A stretch of DNA of 61,622 nt, taken from assembly GCA_026707285.1 (NCBI GenBank), contig JAPOXD010000015.1, forward strand, positions 1 to 61,622. Direction: 5' to 3'. This document shows positions 35,834 through 44,351 of the stretch, in pieces (positions within the stretch are counted from its first letter, which is position 1; the number at the start of each line of letters is the position of its first letter). The notes beneath the pieces were generated by a model. That model was not told the origin of the DNA, did not search any database, and saw only the letters and a list, made by a program, of their open reading frames with translations. This DNA is from Chloroflexota bacterium (lineage in GTDB: Bacteria > Chloroflexota > UBA11872). The position numbers and the translations under genes were made by a program.

Positions 35834-35842
35834 TGCTAGCAT
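35834..35842 (+). promoter_or_regulatory. Extended -10 (TGCTAGCAT) before the sugar dehydrogenase gene
   Basis: TGC TAGCAT ends 8 nt before ATG 35851, so transcription would begin at or next to the start codon. This suggests a leaderless mRNA. Confidence 0.4.
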
Positions 35843-35850
35843 CCGGCCCG

Positions 35851-37593
35851 ATGCCCCGGGTCGCCTCCGAGTCGCAACCGATGCCGGGCGCCTGGCTCAA
35901 GCGCGCCGGCCAGGCGCTCGTCGGCGCCGTGCTGCTTGCCGCGTCGGCGCTCGTCGCCCTGCCGACCGCGCGCGCGGTCGACGTGCCCGCGCACCTTCGC
36001 GTCGAGTCCGTAGTGGCCGATGCCAACTTTCCGGTCGCGCTGGCCTGGACCCCCGACGGCCGCCTCCTCTACACCGAAAAGTCCGGGGCCCTGCGCGTGG
36101 TGGAAAACGGACAGCTGCGCGACGAGCCGTTCGCCGTCTTCGACGTCGACGACCTCTTCGAGCGCGGCCTACTCGGCGTCGCCGTCGATCCGGTTTTCGC
36201 CGCCAACGGCTACGTCTACGTCTACTACACGCGCGCCGACACTGCCGGGCATCGCGTCGTGCGGCTGCGCGAGGTCGACGGACGCGGCGTCGAACCCACC
36301 ATCCTGCTGGACGAGCCCAACCCCACCGGCGCCGCGTTCCACAACGGCGGCAACCTACATTTCGGCCCGGACGGCTATCTGTACGTCACGCTCGGCGAGA
36401 ACCACGACTCCGGCCTGTCGCAGCGGCTCGACACGCCCCTGGGCAAGATCCTGCGCATCGACAAGGCCGATGGGCGGGCGCCCCCGGACAATCCCTTCTA
36501 TGACGACGGCGACCCGGCGTCGGGCAATGACGATCGCATCTGGGCGCTGGGACTGCGCAACAGCTTCGACTTCACGTTCCATCCGGACACCGGCGAGATG
36601 TTCGCCACGGAAAACGGTCCCCACTGCGACGACGAGGTCAACCGCATCGAGCGGGGGAGCAACCTCGGCTGGCGGCCCGAGTTCGTCTGCGACGACCCCC
36701 ACGTCGGGTTCACGGCCCCGCTGTGGCGCCTCAGCGACACCATCGCGCCCACGGGCATCGCCTTCCATCGCGGCAGTCTGTTCATGTGCGCGTGGAATAC
36801 CGGCGAGCTCATGCGCTTCGAGGCCACCGACCCCACCTTCCGCGAGCTGACCGCGGTCGAATCTTGGGACGGCGTCCCCTGTCAGGTCGACGTCGCGCCA
36901 GGTCCCGACGGCGCGCTCTACGTGACCGACGCCGGCTCGATCAGCCGTGTCGTCGCCGTCGCCGACTTTGCCGTGGACGGCGGGCGCTTCTACACCCAGG
37001 CCGGCAGCGGGCGGGGCGGGTTCGCCATCGTCGACGACGCCGACGCCGCGTTTTGGACCGCGTATCAAGACTTTGGCGGCGTCGAGGCGCTGGGCTATCC
37101 CGCCTCTCACCGGTTCGAACTCAACGGCTTCCTCTACCAGGCCACGCAGGCGAGCCTCTTGCAGCGCCATCCGGTGACAGGCGAGGTGCGGCTGGCCAAC
37201 GTGTTCGACATGCTCAGCGCCGCGGGATTCGACGCCTGGCTCGACGCCTTCCGGCAGATTCCGCTCAGCCGAGAATGGGAGGGGGACCGGGGGCTGGCCT
37301 GGCCCGACATCGTGGCGCGACATCTGGCGATCCTCGAGCCGTATCCGCCGCTCCTGGCGCGATTCCGCGCCGTGCCGGACTGGATCAATCGCTACGGCCT
37401 GCCCATGGGCGTACATGAGCTGGACTCGGTCGTGGTGGTGCGCGGCCAGCGCGCCGCGTTCCAGCTGTGGAAGGTGGACGTGCCGTGGGCTGCCCCGGGT
37501 ACCGTCACCATCGTGCTCGCCGGCGACCTGGCCAAGGAAGTCGGGCTCGTGCCCGCCGAGGCCCAGGCGCCCCAACCGGCGCCGTTTGGGTGA
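35851..37593 (+). CDS. PQQ-dependent sugar dehydrogenase (GSDH family), exported
   Basis: A 580-residue secreted beta-propeller. After a signal peptide (GQALVGAVLLAASALVALPT) the GSDH/Hhip-type six-bladed propeller covers about residues 45-385, with LAWTPDGRLLYTEKSGALRV, GLLGVAVDPVFAANGYVYVY, HNGGNLHFGPDGYLYVTLGE (with the catalytic-site His) and ATENGPHCDDEVNRI. The C-terminal 190 residues form a separate domain with repeats of the FGG..ALGYPAS type found in surface proteins. Substrates of this family are aldose sugars. ATG 35851 or 35881 is the start; the latter is nearest the signal peptide. Confidence 0.85.
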   Translation: MPRVASESQPMPGAWLKRAGQALVGAVLLAASALVALPTARAVDVPAHLRVESVVADANFPVALAWTPDGRLLYTEKSGALRVVENGQLRDEPFAVFDVDDLFERGLLGVAVDPVFAANGYVYVYYTRADTAGHRVVRLREVDGRGVEPTILLDEPNPTGAAFHNGGNLHFGPDGYLYVTLGENHDSGLSQRLDTPLGKILRIDKADGRAPPDNPFYDDGDPASGNDDRIWALGLRNSFDFTFHPDTGEMFATENGPHCDDEVNRIERGSNLGWRPEFVCDDPHVGFTAPLWRLSDTIAPTGIAFHRGSLFMCAWNTGELMRFEATDPTFRELTAVESWDGVPCQVDVAPGPDGALYVTDAGSISRVVAVADFAVDGGRFYTQAGSGRGGFAIVDDADAAFWTAYQDFGGVEALGYPASHRFELNGFLYQATQASLLQRHPVTGEVRLANVFDMLSAAGFDAWLDAFRQIPLSREWEGDRGLAWPDIVARHLAILEPYPPLLARFRAVPDWINRYGLPMGVHELDSVVVVRGQRAAFQLWKVDVPWAAPGTVTIVLAGDLAKEVGLVPAEAQAPQPAPFG

Positions 37594-37603
37594 TAATCGA
37601 GTG

Positions 37604-37615
37604 ACGGGTACCCGT
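37604..37615. other. 12-bp perfect palindrome before the small hypothetical gene
   Basis: ACGGGTACCCGT lies between the sugar dehydrogenase stop and the GGAGG site of the next gene. It could be an operator or chance. Confidence 0.2.
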
Positions 37616-37625
37616 GGAGGTTGCG

Positions 37626-38000
37626 ATGTCGCGTGAAGCGATCGCCGCGAAGCTCGACCTGGCCCTTGCCGAGCTTCGCGCCGGAACGTTGCAGGAGTCC
37701 ACGCTCGCCGCCATTCGGGACGAGGTGGCGACTGCCGACGGGGCGCGACAGGACCTGCTCTACCTGCAAGCCTCAGGCACCGACTTAAATTCCGAGGTGA
37801 TCGGCATGCGCATCGTCCTCGACGGCATGGTGTCCGACGGCCCGGACGATCCCGACGACTGGCCCTATCAGACCGTCCTGGGAGCCGTCCGCGACGGCTG
37901 GCGCATCATCGACTTTCCCAACCTCGCCCTCTTGCTCGACGAGTCGCGCACCTACGCGTACGGGGCCGAGTTCATCCTCGAAAAGATTCGGAGCGCCTGA
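37626..38000 (+). CDS. Conserved-looking hypothetical protein, 124 residues
   Basis: Not recognised. The protein is soluble, starts MSREAIAAKLDLALAELRAG, and is predicted mostly helical at the N-terminus with a mixed C-terminus (WPYQTVLGAVRDGWRIIDFP). ATG 37626 has GGAGG 5 nt upstream. Its TGA shares one base with the ATG of the PhyH gene, so the two are translated together. A helper or substrate-related role for the oxygenase is possible but unsupported. Confidence 0.75.
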   Translation: MSREAIAAKLDLALAELRAGTLQESTLAAIRDEVATADGARQDLLYLQASGTDLNSEVIGMRIVLDGMVSDGPDDPDDWPYQTVLGAVRDGWRIIDFPNLALLLDESRTYAYGAEFILEKIRSA

Positions 38001-38836
38001 TGGACACCTCGCACATTCAGCCGACCTTGACCGACTCCGAGGTCCTCGACTTCTGCAAGAACGGCTATCTCCTGCTCGACGGCGTGGTGCCGGACGAGAT
38101 CAACCGCCGCGCCGTGGAGTTCCTCGACAACGACACCTACTTCGAGCCCACGGCCATCCTGGCCGAGGACTGGTTCATGGAAAACGTGATTCTCAACCCG
38201 GCGGCCGCGGGGGCCATCCGCTGTCTGCTGGGGGCGGGATTCACCACGCCCGTGCTCATGAGCAACCACCGCGTCCACATGCCCCGGGAGGCGCAACACT
38301 GGCACCGTGACGGCCAGTCACGCTACGGCCCCTCGCTGCACTACCTCCAGGTCTTCTACTACCCCGAGGCCTGCACGCCCGAGATGGGACCGACCGAAGT
38401 GATCCCCGGCTCTCACTATCTGTTCCAGCACGCCAGCTTCATGGGGCACTACGGCGGCATGCGGCACAGCGTCAAGACCGCCGCCTCCGCCGGCTCGATC
38501 TTCCTCACCGTCTACTCGATCTGGCACCGCCGGTCCGCGTCCACCGCGCAGGGCGTCCGCAATCTCCTCAAATACAACTACTGGCGCACCGCGCCCCCGG
38601 CCCGCGACTGGATCGTCGAGCCCGACTTCGACTTCCAGCTGGCCGACTACACCTTCCCGATCACGACCCCTCGCCAGCAGTTCCAGGAATGCCTGGACGC
38701 GGCGGAAATGTTCTTCTGGCTCTGCGGCAAAGCGGACGACTACCGCACCATGGGCGGCCAGGGCTGGCCCCTCCCCGGCAACCGCAACGCCCCGTCAGCA
38801 GGCTTCCCCGGCGACCCCACCGCCGTCACCTATTGA
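38000..38836 (+). CDS. Phytanoyl-CoA dioxygenase (PhyH) family protein
   Basis: A 278-residue Fe(II)/2-oxoglutarate oxygenase. The metal-binding HxD is in HWHRDGQSRYG, and the distal His is in SIWHRRSAS. The 2-oxoglutarate-binding Arg is probably the one nearby. MGPTEVIPGSHYLF is the usual PhyH segment. The enzyme hydroxylates an unactivated carbon of an unknown small molecule; the family is greatly expanded in marine and soil bacteria. The one-base overlap with the gene before it marks an operon. Confidence 0.88.
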   Translation: MDTSHIQPTLTDSEVLDFCKNGYLLLDGVVPDEINRRAVEFLDNDTYFEPTAILAEDWFMENVILNPAAAGAIRCLLGAGFTTPVLMSNHRVHMPREAQHWHRDGQSRYGPSLHYLQVFYYPEACTPEMGPTEVIPGSHYLFQHASFMGHYGGMRHSVKTAASAGSIFLTVYSIWHRRSASTAQGVRNLLKYNYWRTAPPARDWIVEPDFDFQLADYTFPITTPRQQFQECLDAAEMFFWLCGKADDYRTMGGQGWPLPGNRNAPSAGFPGDPTAVTY

Positions 38837-38857
38837 GGTGACCCGAGCCGTTAGCCG

Positions 38858-40234
38858 CTAGCCGCCGACCAGCCCGTCCGCCTCCAGGTCGCGCACGCTG
38901 GCGTCGAAGGCCTCGATCGTCCGGTCGATGTCGTCGTCGGTGTGCGCCGTCGACAGCAGGCCCCCGCTGGTCATGATGTGCACCCCGTGGCTGTGCAGCG
39001 CGCGTCGCAGCGCGGCGCCATCGTCGCCGGACATGCCGCTGCGCGAGGGCGTCCCGTTCATGGCCACGTGAAAGTAGGACGACTCGCCGTAGGCGATGGC
39101 GCCCAGGTCGTGCCGGTCAAACACGTCCTGAATTCCCCGCCGCAGCCGGTCGGTTTGAGCGTCGATCTGCGCGTGCACGGCCCCGTCGGCGATGTGCCGC
39201 AGCACGGCCACGCCGGTGGCGGCGGAGAGCGGGTTGCCGTTAAAGGTGCCCGGATGCGCCATGCGCTGGCCGCGGTCCCAGCGCGGATCGCCGCGCATCT
39301 CCAGCCGCTGCAGGATGTCGGCGCGACCGCCCACGCAGCCGCCCGGCAGCCCCCCGGCCAGGACCTTCGCCATCGTCGTCAGGTCCGGCGTCACGTCATG
39401 CAGCGCCTGATAGCCGCCCGGCGAAAGCCGAAACCCCGTGACGACCTCGTCCAGGATGAACACCGTGCCGTGCGCGCGGCACAGCGCCGGCAGGGCCTTG
39501 ACGAACGCCGGGTCGAGGGGCACCGCGCCCCAGCCCGCGCCCGTGGGCTCCACGATCAATCCCGCCACGTCGCCCTTGGACAGCTCCTCTCGGACGCGGT
39601 CCAGGTCGGTTGGAATGCCCGTCACCGTGTCCTGCACGGCCTGGGGAATGCCCGCCGACATCGGCACGTCGAGGGGATCGGATTGCGCCACGTGCGCAAA
39701 GTCGTGCCAGCCGTGGAAGTGGTAGTGGAACTTCACGATGCGCTCGCGCCCGGTGTGCGCCCGCGCCAGCCGCATGGCCATCAGCGTGGCCTCCGTGCCC
39801 GAGCCGGTGAAGCGCACGCGCTCCACGCTGGGCATCAATTCGCAGATCAGCTCGGCCCACGCGGTTTCGATCTCGTGGCTGGCGCCGTAGTGCGTGCCGC
39901 GGCTCAGCTGGGCAATGGCGGCCTGGGTGGGGATGGGATGCGCGTGGCCCAGGATCAGCGCGCCGTGCCCCATGGTGTAGTCGATGTACTCGTTCCCGTC
40001 GACGTCCCATTTCCGCGAGCCCTCGGCGCGCTCGACCATCACCGGGAACGGCGAATGCACGCGCACGTCGTGGGTCACGCCGCCGGCGATCACCCGGCGA
40101 GCGCGGGCATAAAGCTCCCGCGATCCCGGATTGCCGTCCACGAACACCTGATCGATGCGGCCGCCCGTCGCCTGCGTCGCCACGACTGCCCCCTCGCTAA
40201 CCACCGCCACAGACTGCTGTAGGCGTGCCAGCAT
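38858..40234 (-). CDS. Class III aminotransferase, glutamate-1-semialdehyde aminomutase-like
   Basis: A 458-residue PLP enzyme. The fold-type I motifs are present: GGVTHDVRVHSPFPVMVERAE, YIDYTMGHGALILGHAHP, RFTGSGTEATLMAMRLARA, FILDEVVTGFRLSPGGYQAL, and the PLP Lys in TTMAKVLAGGLPGG. These fit the GSA-aminomutase group, though true HemL is more conserved and this could be a catabolic aminotransferase. ATG 40234 is the start; the longer frame to 40375 translates the palindromic repeat at 40286 and is rejected. Confidence 0.85.
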   Translation of the reverse strand: MLARLQQSVAVVSEGAVVATQATGGRIDQVFVDGNPGSRELYARARRVIAGGVTHDVRVHSPFPVMVERAEGSRKWDVDGNEYIDYTMGHGALILGHAHPIPTQAAIAQLSRGTHYGASHEIETAWAELICELMPSVERVRFTGSGTEATLMAMRLARAHTGRERIVKFHYHFHGWHDFAHVAQSDPLDVPMSAGIPQAVQDTVTGIPTDLDRVREELSKGDVAGLIVEPTGAGWGAVPLDPAFVKALPALCRAHGTVFILDEVVTGFRLSPGGYQALHDVTPDLTTMAKVLAGGLPGGCVGGRADILQRLEMRGDPRWDRGQRMAHPGTFNGNPLSAATGVAVLRHIADGAVHAQIDAQTDRLRRGIQDVFDRHDLGAIAYGESSYFHVAMNGTPSRSGMSGDDGAALRRALHSHGVHIMTSGGLLSTAHTDDDIDRTIEAFDASVRDLEADGLVGG

Positions 40235-40285
40235 GGGCGCGCCGCGTGCTGGTGTCAACGCGCGAGTGCGGGCCGCGTCAAGTCC

Positions 40286-40312
40286 GTCATTCCCGCGGCG
40301 GCGGGAATCCAC
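40286..40312. repeat. Intergenic palindromic repeat GTCATTCCCGC-GGCG-GCGGG
   Basis: ATTCCCGC-GGC-GGCGGGAAT is followed by CCA, matching the family seen at 23211. It lies in the 245-bp gap between the divergent aminotransferase and holA genes. Confidence 0.7.
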
Positions 40313-40479
40313 CGTTGGACCACTCTCGGACGACCCGAGCGCAACGGCGGTCCGCCCGCAGGAACGGATCGCCATGCCACGGTCCGCCGCGAAGCCAACC
40401 CAACCACACGAACATCGCTCGCGGCACGGTCCGACCGCGCCGTACTCTTGAGCGGTGAGGCAGCCGGGAGGCCGCGCGA

Positions 40480-41463
40480 ATGCTCTTCGTCTTCCTCGGC
40501 GCGCATGAGCCCCGCATCCACGACGAGGCGCGCATCGCGCTCGGCCTCAGCGACACCGACGACGACCTCTCGCTCACCCGCCTCGACGGCGCCGAAACGT
40601 CGCTCGTGGACATGGCCCAGGCCTGCGGCGCCATCGATATGTTCGGCGGCCGCCGCAAGGTGCTGCTGACCAACGCCCAGGCGCTGGTTTCGAGCGACAA
40701 GAAGGTCCTGCCCTGGCTGGCCGAGTTTGCCGGCGCCGGCTCGGCCGCGCCGTGCGATCTCGCGGCGCTGGTCTATCTCGACTTGGGAGACCGCCGCAGC
40801 CGTTCGCGGGTTAACGCGTTCTCCAAGCTCGAAGACGCCGGCGCCCAGGTTCGGCAGGTGCGGCCGTTGGACGAGCGCCGGGCGGCGCAGTTTGCGCGGC
40901 GACTGGCGCAGCGCCAGGGCGTGCGGCTCGATGACGCCGCCGCCGAGCGACTGGTCGAAATCGTCACCCCCGACGCCGGCCTGCTGGCCCGCGAGGTCGA
41001 CAAGCTCGCCGCCTATGCCGGCTTCACCGGCACGCTGAACGTGGACGACGTCGACGCGGCCTCGGCCACGATTGGCGAGCACCGGCGCTGGGACTACATC
41101 AACGCCGTCTCCGCGCAGCAGCCGCGCCGCGCGCTGGGCGTGCTCCACGATCTGCTGGGGCTGCGAGCGCCCAAGCAGATGATCCTGGCCGACATCGGCA
41201 CCGCCATGCGGCGGCTGGCCACGGCCAAGGCCGTCAACGCCGCGGGGGGCGACACCAGGGAAGTTGGGCGCCGCGCGGGCGTGCCGCCGTTTCGGGCGCG
41301 TGAACTCCACGCGCAGGCTCGTCGCACCTCGCCCCGGCTATTGGAGCGCATGTACGGCGAAGTGGTGCGCACGGATCGCGCGCTCAAATCCACCGGCAGC
41401 GAGGAAGACGCGCTGCTCGAAATCCTGACCGCCCGCCTGGCGACCCCGCCGGGTCGGCGCTAG
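40480..41463 (+). CDS. holA: DNA polymerase III subunit delta
   Basis: A 327-residue clamp-loader subunit that opens the sliding clamp. It has the AAA+-like N-domain MLFVFLGAHEPRIHDEARIA, DMFGGRRKVLLTNAQAL, then FAREVDKLAAYAG-type middle (LLAREVDKLAAYAGFTG) and the C-terminal collar with LKSTGSEEDALLEILTARLA. There is no nucleotide-binding motif, as usual for delta. GGGAGG lies about 8 nt before ATG 40480, and TACTCT at 40443-40448 could be a -10. Its stop overlaps the convergent rpsT stop within CTAG. Confidence 0.88.
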   Translation: MLFVFLGAHEPRIHDEARIALGLSDTDDDLSLTRLDGAETSLVDMAQACGAIDMFGGRRKVLLTNAQALVSSDKKVLPWLAEFAGAGSAAPCDLAALVYLDLGDRRSRSRVNAFSKLEDAGAQVRQVRPLDERRAAQFARRLAQRQGVRLDDAAAERLVEIVTPDAGLLAREVDKLAAYAGFTGTLNVDDVDAASATIGEHRRWDYINAVSAQQPRRALGVLHDLLGLRAPKQMILADIGTAMRRLATAKAVNAAGGDTREVGRRAGVPPFRARELHAQARRTSPRLLERMYGEVVRTDRALKSTGSEEDALLEILTARLATPPGRR

Positions 41464-41747
41464 GCGGCTTCCTCCGCCGCGCGTTGGCGCTTCACCAGCC
41501 GTCCGAGTCGCCGCGCCGCCGCGTTCCGCGGAATGATCCCCCGCCGCGCCGCGCTGTCCAGCGCCGCCTGCGCGGCCCGCACGGCCTCCCCGGCCGCCGC
41601 GTCGCCCTCGTCGATGGCCGTGCGCGCGCGCCGGACCAGCCGCCGCACCGTCGAGCGCACGCTGGCGTTACGGGCGCGCTTGAATTGCTCGCGCCGCACG
41701 TTCTTCGCGCGCGCGTGTTGACGTTTAAGTTCTTTGGGTGAGGGCAT
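41460..41747 (-). CDS. rpsT: 30S ribosomal protein S20
   Basis: A 95-residue, basic, all-helical protein binding 16S rRNA. The family pattern is clear: MPSPKELKRQHARAKNVRR, RNASVRSTVRRLVRRARTAI and the middle RGIIPRNAAARRLGRL, where S20 has KGIIHKNTAARRKSRL. Size is normal. Its promoter is divergent to the YchF-like gene, and the 5' leader has a stable hairpin. Confidence 0.9.
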   Translation of the reverse strand: MPSPKELKRQHARAKNVRREQFKRARNASVRSTVRRLVRRARTAIDEGDAAAGEAVRAAQAALDSAARRGIIPRNAAARRLGRLVKRQRAAEEAA

Positions 41748-41774
41748 CGCCCAACCTGGCGAGAGAAAAGACGA

Positions 41775-41806
41775 GGCAGGCTGCGGTCGCCTGCCGCCCT
41801 AATATA
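41775..41806 (-). promoter_or_regulatory. rpsT promoter and leader hairpin, overlapping a divergent -10
   Basis: TATATT (minus strand, 41806-41801) is the -10 for rpsT. On the plus strand TAATAT (41800-41805) can serve the YchF-like gene, so the two -10 boxes overlap. The rpsT leader starts with GGCAGGC-N7-GCCTGCC (41795-41789 and 41781-41775), a perfect 7-bp stem near the 5' end, possibly used for autoregulation. Confidence 0.45.
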
Positions 41807-41850
41807 CCAACGGAACCGGCCCTCCGGCCGCGTCGGTTGGGAGAAACACC

Positions 41851-42903
41851 GTGCAGCCAACCGTCGCACTCATCGGCCGCCCTGACAGCGGCATCGACCA
41901 GGTCTTCGACGCCGCTGTCGGATCGCAGGTCGTCGAGTCCCGCGACCGGATGTCGCGCCGCATCGGCGCCCTGGGGCTGCCCGACTGCCGATTGACGCGC
42001 TTGGCCGAAGTCATGGGTTCCCAGTCCGTGGTTCAGGCCCAGTTCACCCTGTGGCATTTCCCCGGACACGGGCTGGGGCTCGGAGCGGATATCAGTCCCG
42101 CCTGGCTCGGTGAGCTGCGCACCGCCGACGTCCTCGGGTTCGTCGTTCGACCTGAATCGGGAGTCGACGTGGAGACCGCCCTGCGCAGCAGCACCGACGA
42201 CCTGGCGGCCGAGCTTGCGCTGTGGGATCTCGAAGTCCTCGAAGGAGCAGCCGCGCGCGCCCACGAACGGGCCACCAAAGGCCCGCGCCTCGAGCGGCGC
42301 GAGGCGCAACATTCCTTCGAGCTACTGAACCGCACGCGCGAGCAGCTTGCCGCCACCGCAGTGCTTGATCTTGAGGCCCTAACGCCCGACGACCAACGCG
42401 CGCTGCGCGGCTTTGGGCTGTTCGCCGCCAAACCCCGCGCGGTAATTGCCAACGTTGCCGACTTCGACGCGCCCGCCGCGGCCCGGGTGACCGCCAACCT
42501 CTCCGCCTTCGCCATCGTCGCCGGTGACACCGAGGCCGAAATCTGGTCGCTGGAGCCCGACGACGCCCAGGCTTTCCGGGAAGATCTGGGCGTTCCCGGC
42601 ACCGCCGCCGACCGCGTCGGCGCCGCCGTCATGCAGGCCGCCGGGCTGCACGTCTTCTATACCGCCAACCGCGCTGCCGCCACGGCCTGGCTATTGCCGG
42701 TGGGCGGCACGGCGTTGGAGGCCGCGGCCACCATTCACAGCGACTTTGCCCAGCGCTTCATCGGTGCCGACGTCGCGCCGTGCGACCAGGTCATTGCCGC
42801 CGACGGTCTCGCGCAGCTACGCGCCGCCGGCCGGCTCCAGCGCGTCGGGCGCGACCACGTGCTCGCCGACCGCGACGTCCTCCAGATCCACTTCAGCCGC
42901 TGA
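41851..42903 (+). CDS. YchF/OLA1-like protein with degenerate nucleotide-binding site
   Basis: A 350-residue homologue of the Obg-related ATPase YchF. The C-terminal DUF933/TGS-like domain is well kept: GLHVFYTANRAAATAWLLPV, ALEAAATIHSDFAQRFIGAD and VGRDHVLADRDVLQIHF. The N-terminal G domain is not. Its P-loop reads GRPDSGIDQVF, lacking the GKS/T; the G3 region is WHFPGHG, not DxxG; and the NMSE-type motif is NVAD. It therefore should not bind nucleotide normally. Start GTG 41851 has GGGAGA upstream. It overlaps the convergent pyrD gene by 87 bp. Confidence 0.82.
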   Translation: MQPTVALIGRPDSGIDQVFDAAVGSQVVESRDRMSRRIGALGLPDCRLTRLAEVMGSQSVVQAQFTLWHFPGHGLGLGADISPAWLGELRTADVLGFVVRPESGVDVETALRSSTDDLAAELALWDLEVLEGAAARAHERATKGPRLERREAQHSFELLNRTREQLAATAVLDLEALTPDDQRALRGFGLFAAKPRAVIANVADFDAPAAARVTANLSAFAIVAGDTEAEIWSLEPDDAQAFREDLGVPGTAADRVGAAVMQAAGLHVFYTANRAAATAWLLPVGGTALEAAATIHSDFAQRFIGADVAPCDQVIAADGLAQLRAAGRLQRVGRDHVLADRDVLQIHFSR

Positions 42904-43860
42904 CGCCTCGGTCGCCGGCTGCGCGGTTCCCACGATCTCTTGCAGCAAGTCCAAGCCGTGATCGCGGGCGTATGCCGCCAGGCCGTCGGTGATGGTCTCC
43001 GCCGTGCGCGGATCGCGGAACGTCGCCGTGCCCACCTGCACCGCCGCCGCCCCGGCCAGCAGGAATTGCAGCGCGTCCTCCGTCGAGGCGATTCCCCCGA
43101 TCCCCACGATCGGCACATCGACCACCTGCCGCGCCTCATAGACGAAGCGCAACGCCACCGGGCGAATCGCCGGTCCCGAGACGCCTCCGCTGCCGGCGCC
43201 CAGGAACGCCCGCCGTCGCTCCACGTCGACCACCAGTCCCACGATCGTATTGATGAGCGAAACGGCGTGCGCCCCCGCGTCCTCCACCGCCCGCGCGATA
43301 GGCCGGATGTCGCCGGCATTGGGCGACAGCTTCGCGATCACTGGCAACTCCGTGCCGGCGAGCACCGCCGCCACCGTCGCCGCCGCGGCCTCGGGCGTCG
43401 CCGAGAAGTCCAGCCCGCCAGCCACGTTGGGGCACGACAGGTTCGCCTCGATGGCGCAGACGTTCGGCAGGCCGTCGAACGCTCCCGCCAGAGCGGTCCA
43501 GCTTGTCGAGTCGTGCGCCGACACGCTCACGACGACCGGACACGGCAGCTCGGGCCAGATGGGCGCCTTCTCGCGCAGCACGCCCGCGACGCCCGGATTC
43601 GGCAGGCCGATGGAGTTGAGCATGCCGGCGGGCGTCTCCACCGTGCGCGGCGTCGGGTTGCCCTCGCGGGCCTCCGGCGTGACCGTCTTCGTCACTATCG
43701 CGCCGAGCCGGCTCAGGTCGACCAGGTCGCGGTACTCGTCCCCGAATCCGAAGGTGCCCGAGGCCGTCAGCACCGGGGAGCGCAACACCAGACCGTCGCG
43801 ATGGGACGGCGCGAGATTCACCGTCAGCGCGGGCGCGATCCCAGCCAGGGCCTTCCACAC
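42817..43860 (-). CDS. pyrD: Dihydroorotate dehydrogenase, class 1
   Basis: Fourth step of pyrimidine synthesis. FMN-binding TIM barrel of 347 residues from GTG 43860: LVLRSPVLTASGTFGFGDEY, TVETPAGMLNSIGLPNPG, ANLSCPNVAGG with the class-1 catalytic Cys, IAKLSPNAGDI, SGPAIRPVALRFV and IVGIGGIASTEDALQFLLAG. The Cys (not Ser) fits class 1B, which uses a PyrK partner not seen here. A 40-residue C-terminal extension runs into the end of the YchF-like gene. GTG 43821 is an alternative start. The frame further upstream is antisense to XdhC and not coding. Confidence 0.9.
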   Translation of the reverse strand: MWKALAGIAPALTVNLAPSHRDGLVLRSPVLTASGTFGFGDEYRDLVDLSRLGAIVTKTVTPEAREGNPTPRTVETPAGMLNSIGLPNPGVAGVLREKAPIWPELPCPVVVSVSAHDSTSWTALAGAFDGLPNVCAIEANLSCPNVAGGLDFSATPEAAAATVAAVLAGTELPVIAKLSPNAGDIRPIARAVEDAGAHAVSLINTIVGLVVDVERRRAFLGAGSGGVSGPAIRPVALRFVYEARQVVDVPIVGIGGIASTEDALQFLLAGAAAVQVGTATFRDPRTAETITDGLAAYARDHGLDLLQEIVGTAQPATEASAAEVDLEDVAVGEHVVAPDALEPAGGA

Positions 43861-44007
43861 CGAATCAGTCGACCACGCGACGCTAGCACACGCGTGATGA
43901 CCACATCCCGTGGCCCGCGCTGCGTGCAGCGTGGGATCGGCCGCGGTTGATTCTCCCAGGCTGCGCGCTGCCTGGGCCACCGGCAAGCCCCCGAGGTTGT
44001 CCTCGGC

Positions 44008-44013
44008 TAGACT
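44008..44013 (+). promoter_or_regulatory. -10 (TAGACT) for the xdhC-like operon, leaderless arrangement
   Basis: TAGACT ends 8 nt before ATG 44022. The transcript would start at or near the start codon. No Shine-Dalgarno site is present. Confidence 0.4.
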
Positions 44014-44021
44014 TGCAGGCC

Positions 44022-44351
44022 ATGGAGCCGTTCTTTCGCCACATCCTCGAACGCACCGGCCGCGGCGAGCGCGTCGTCGCCGCGCTGGTCGTCGGCAGCC
44101 GCGGCTCGACTCCGCAGCGCATCGGCGCGCGCATGCTGTTCTTCCAGGATGGATCGAGCTGGGGCACCGTCGGCGGCGGCTGCGTCGAGTCCGACGTGCG
44201 GGCCAACGCCCGGCGCACCCTGGCCGACGGCCGCGCGCGGAACATCGAAATCGATCTCGTCGACGACGTGCGCGGTGAAGGCGACGTGTGCGGCGGCACG
44301 CTCGACGTGCTGATCGAGCCATGGGAGGCCTCTGCCGCGGCGGCGGCATGA
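44022..44351 (+). CDS. XdhC/CoxI-family protein, N-terminal domain only
   Basis: A 109-residue molybdoenzyme maturation-type domain. ERVVAALVVGSRGSTPQRIG, MLFFQDGSSWGTVGGGCVES and GEGDVCGGTLDVLIEPW match the XdhC_CoxI domain, including the GGCxE and CGG motifs. In full-length XdhC this domain precedes a Rossmann domain. Here the Rossmann part is on the next gene, which overlaps at ATGA. XdhC proteins insert or sulfurate the molybdenum cofactor of xanthine- and CO-dehydrogenase-type enzymes; no such enzyme gene is in the window. ATG 44022 is chosen because upstream codons are not family-like. Confidence 0.85.
   Translation: MEPFFRHILERTGRGERVVAALVVGSRGSTPQRIGARMLFFQDGSSWGTVGGGCVESDVRANARRTLADGRARNIEIDLVDDVRGEGDVCGGTLDVLIEPWEASAAAAA

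Noticed and set aside
40235-40375. N-terminal extension of the aminotransferase
   Set aside because: It translates the palindromic repeat at 40286 (DSRRRGND) and is not family-like.
42817-42903. Possible frameshift at the pyrD / YchF-like convergent overlap
   Set aside because: Both C-termini are open and end cleanly. The YchF tail is family-like, so the overlap is more likely a pyrD extension than an error, though this was not proven.
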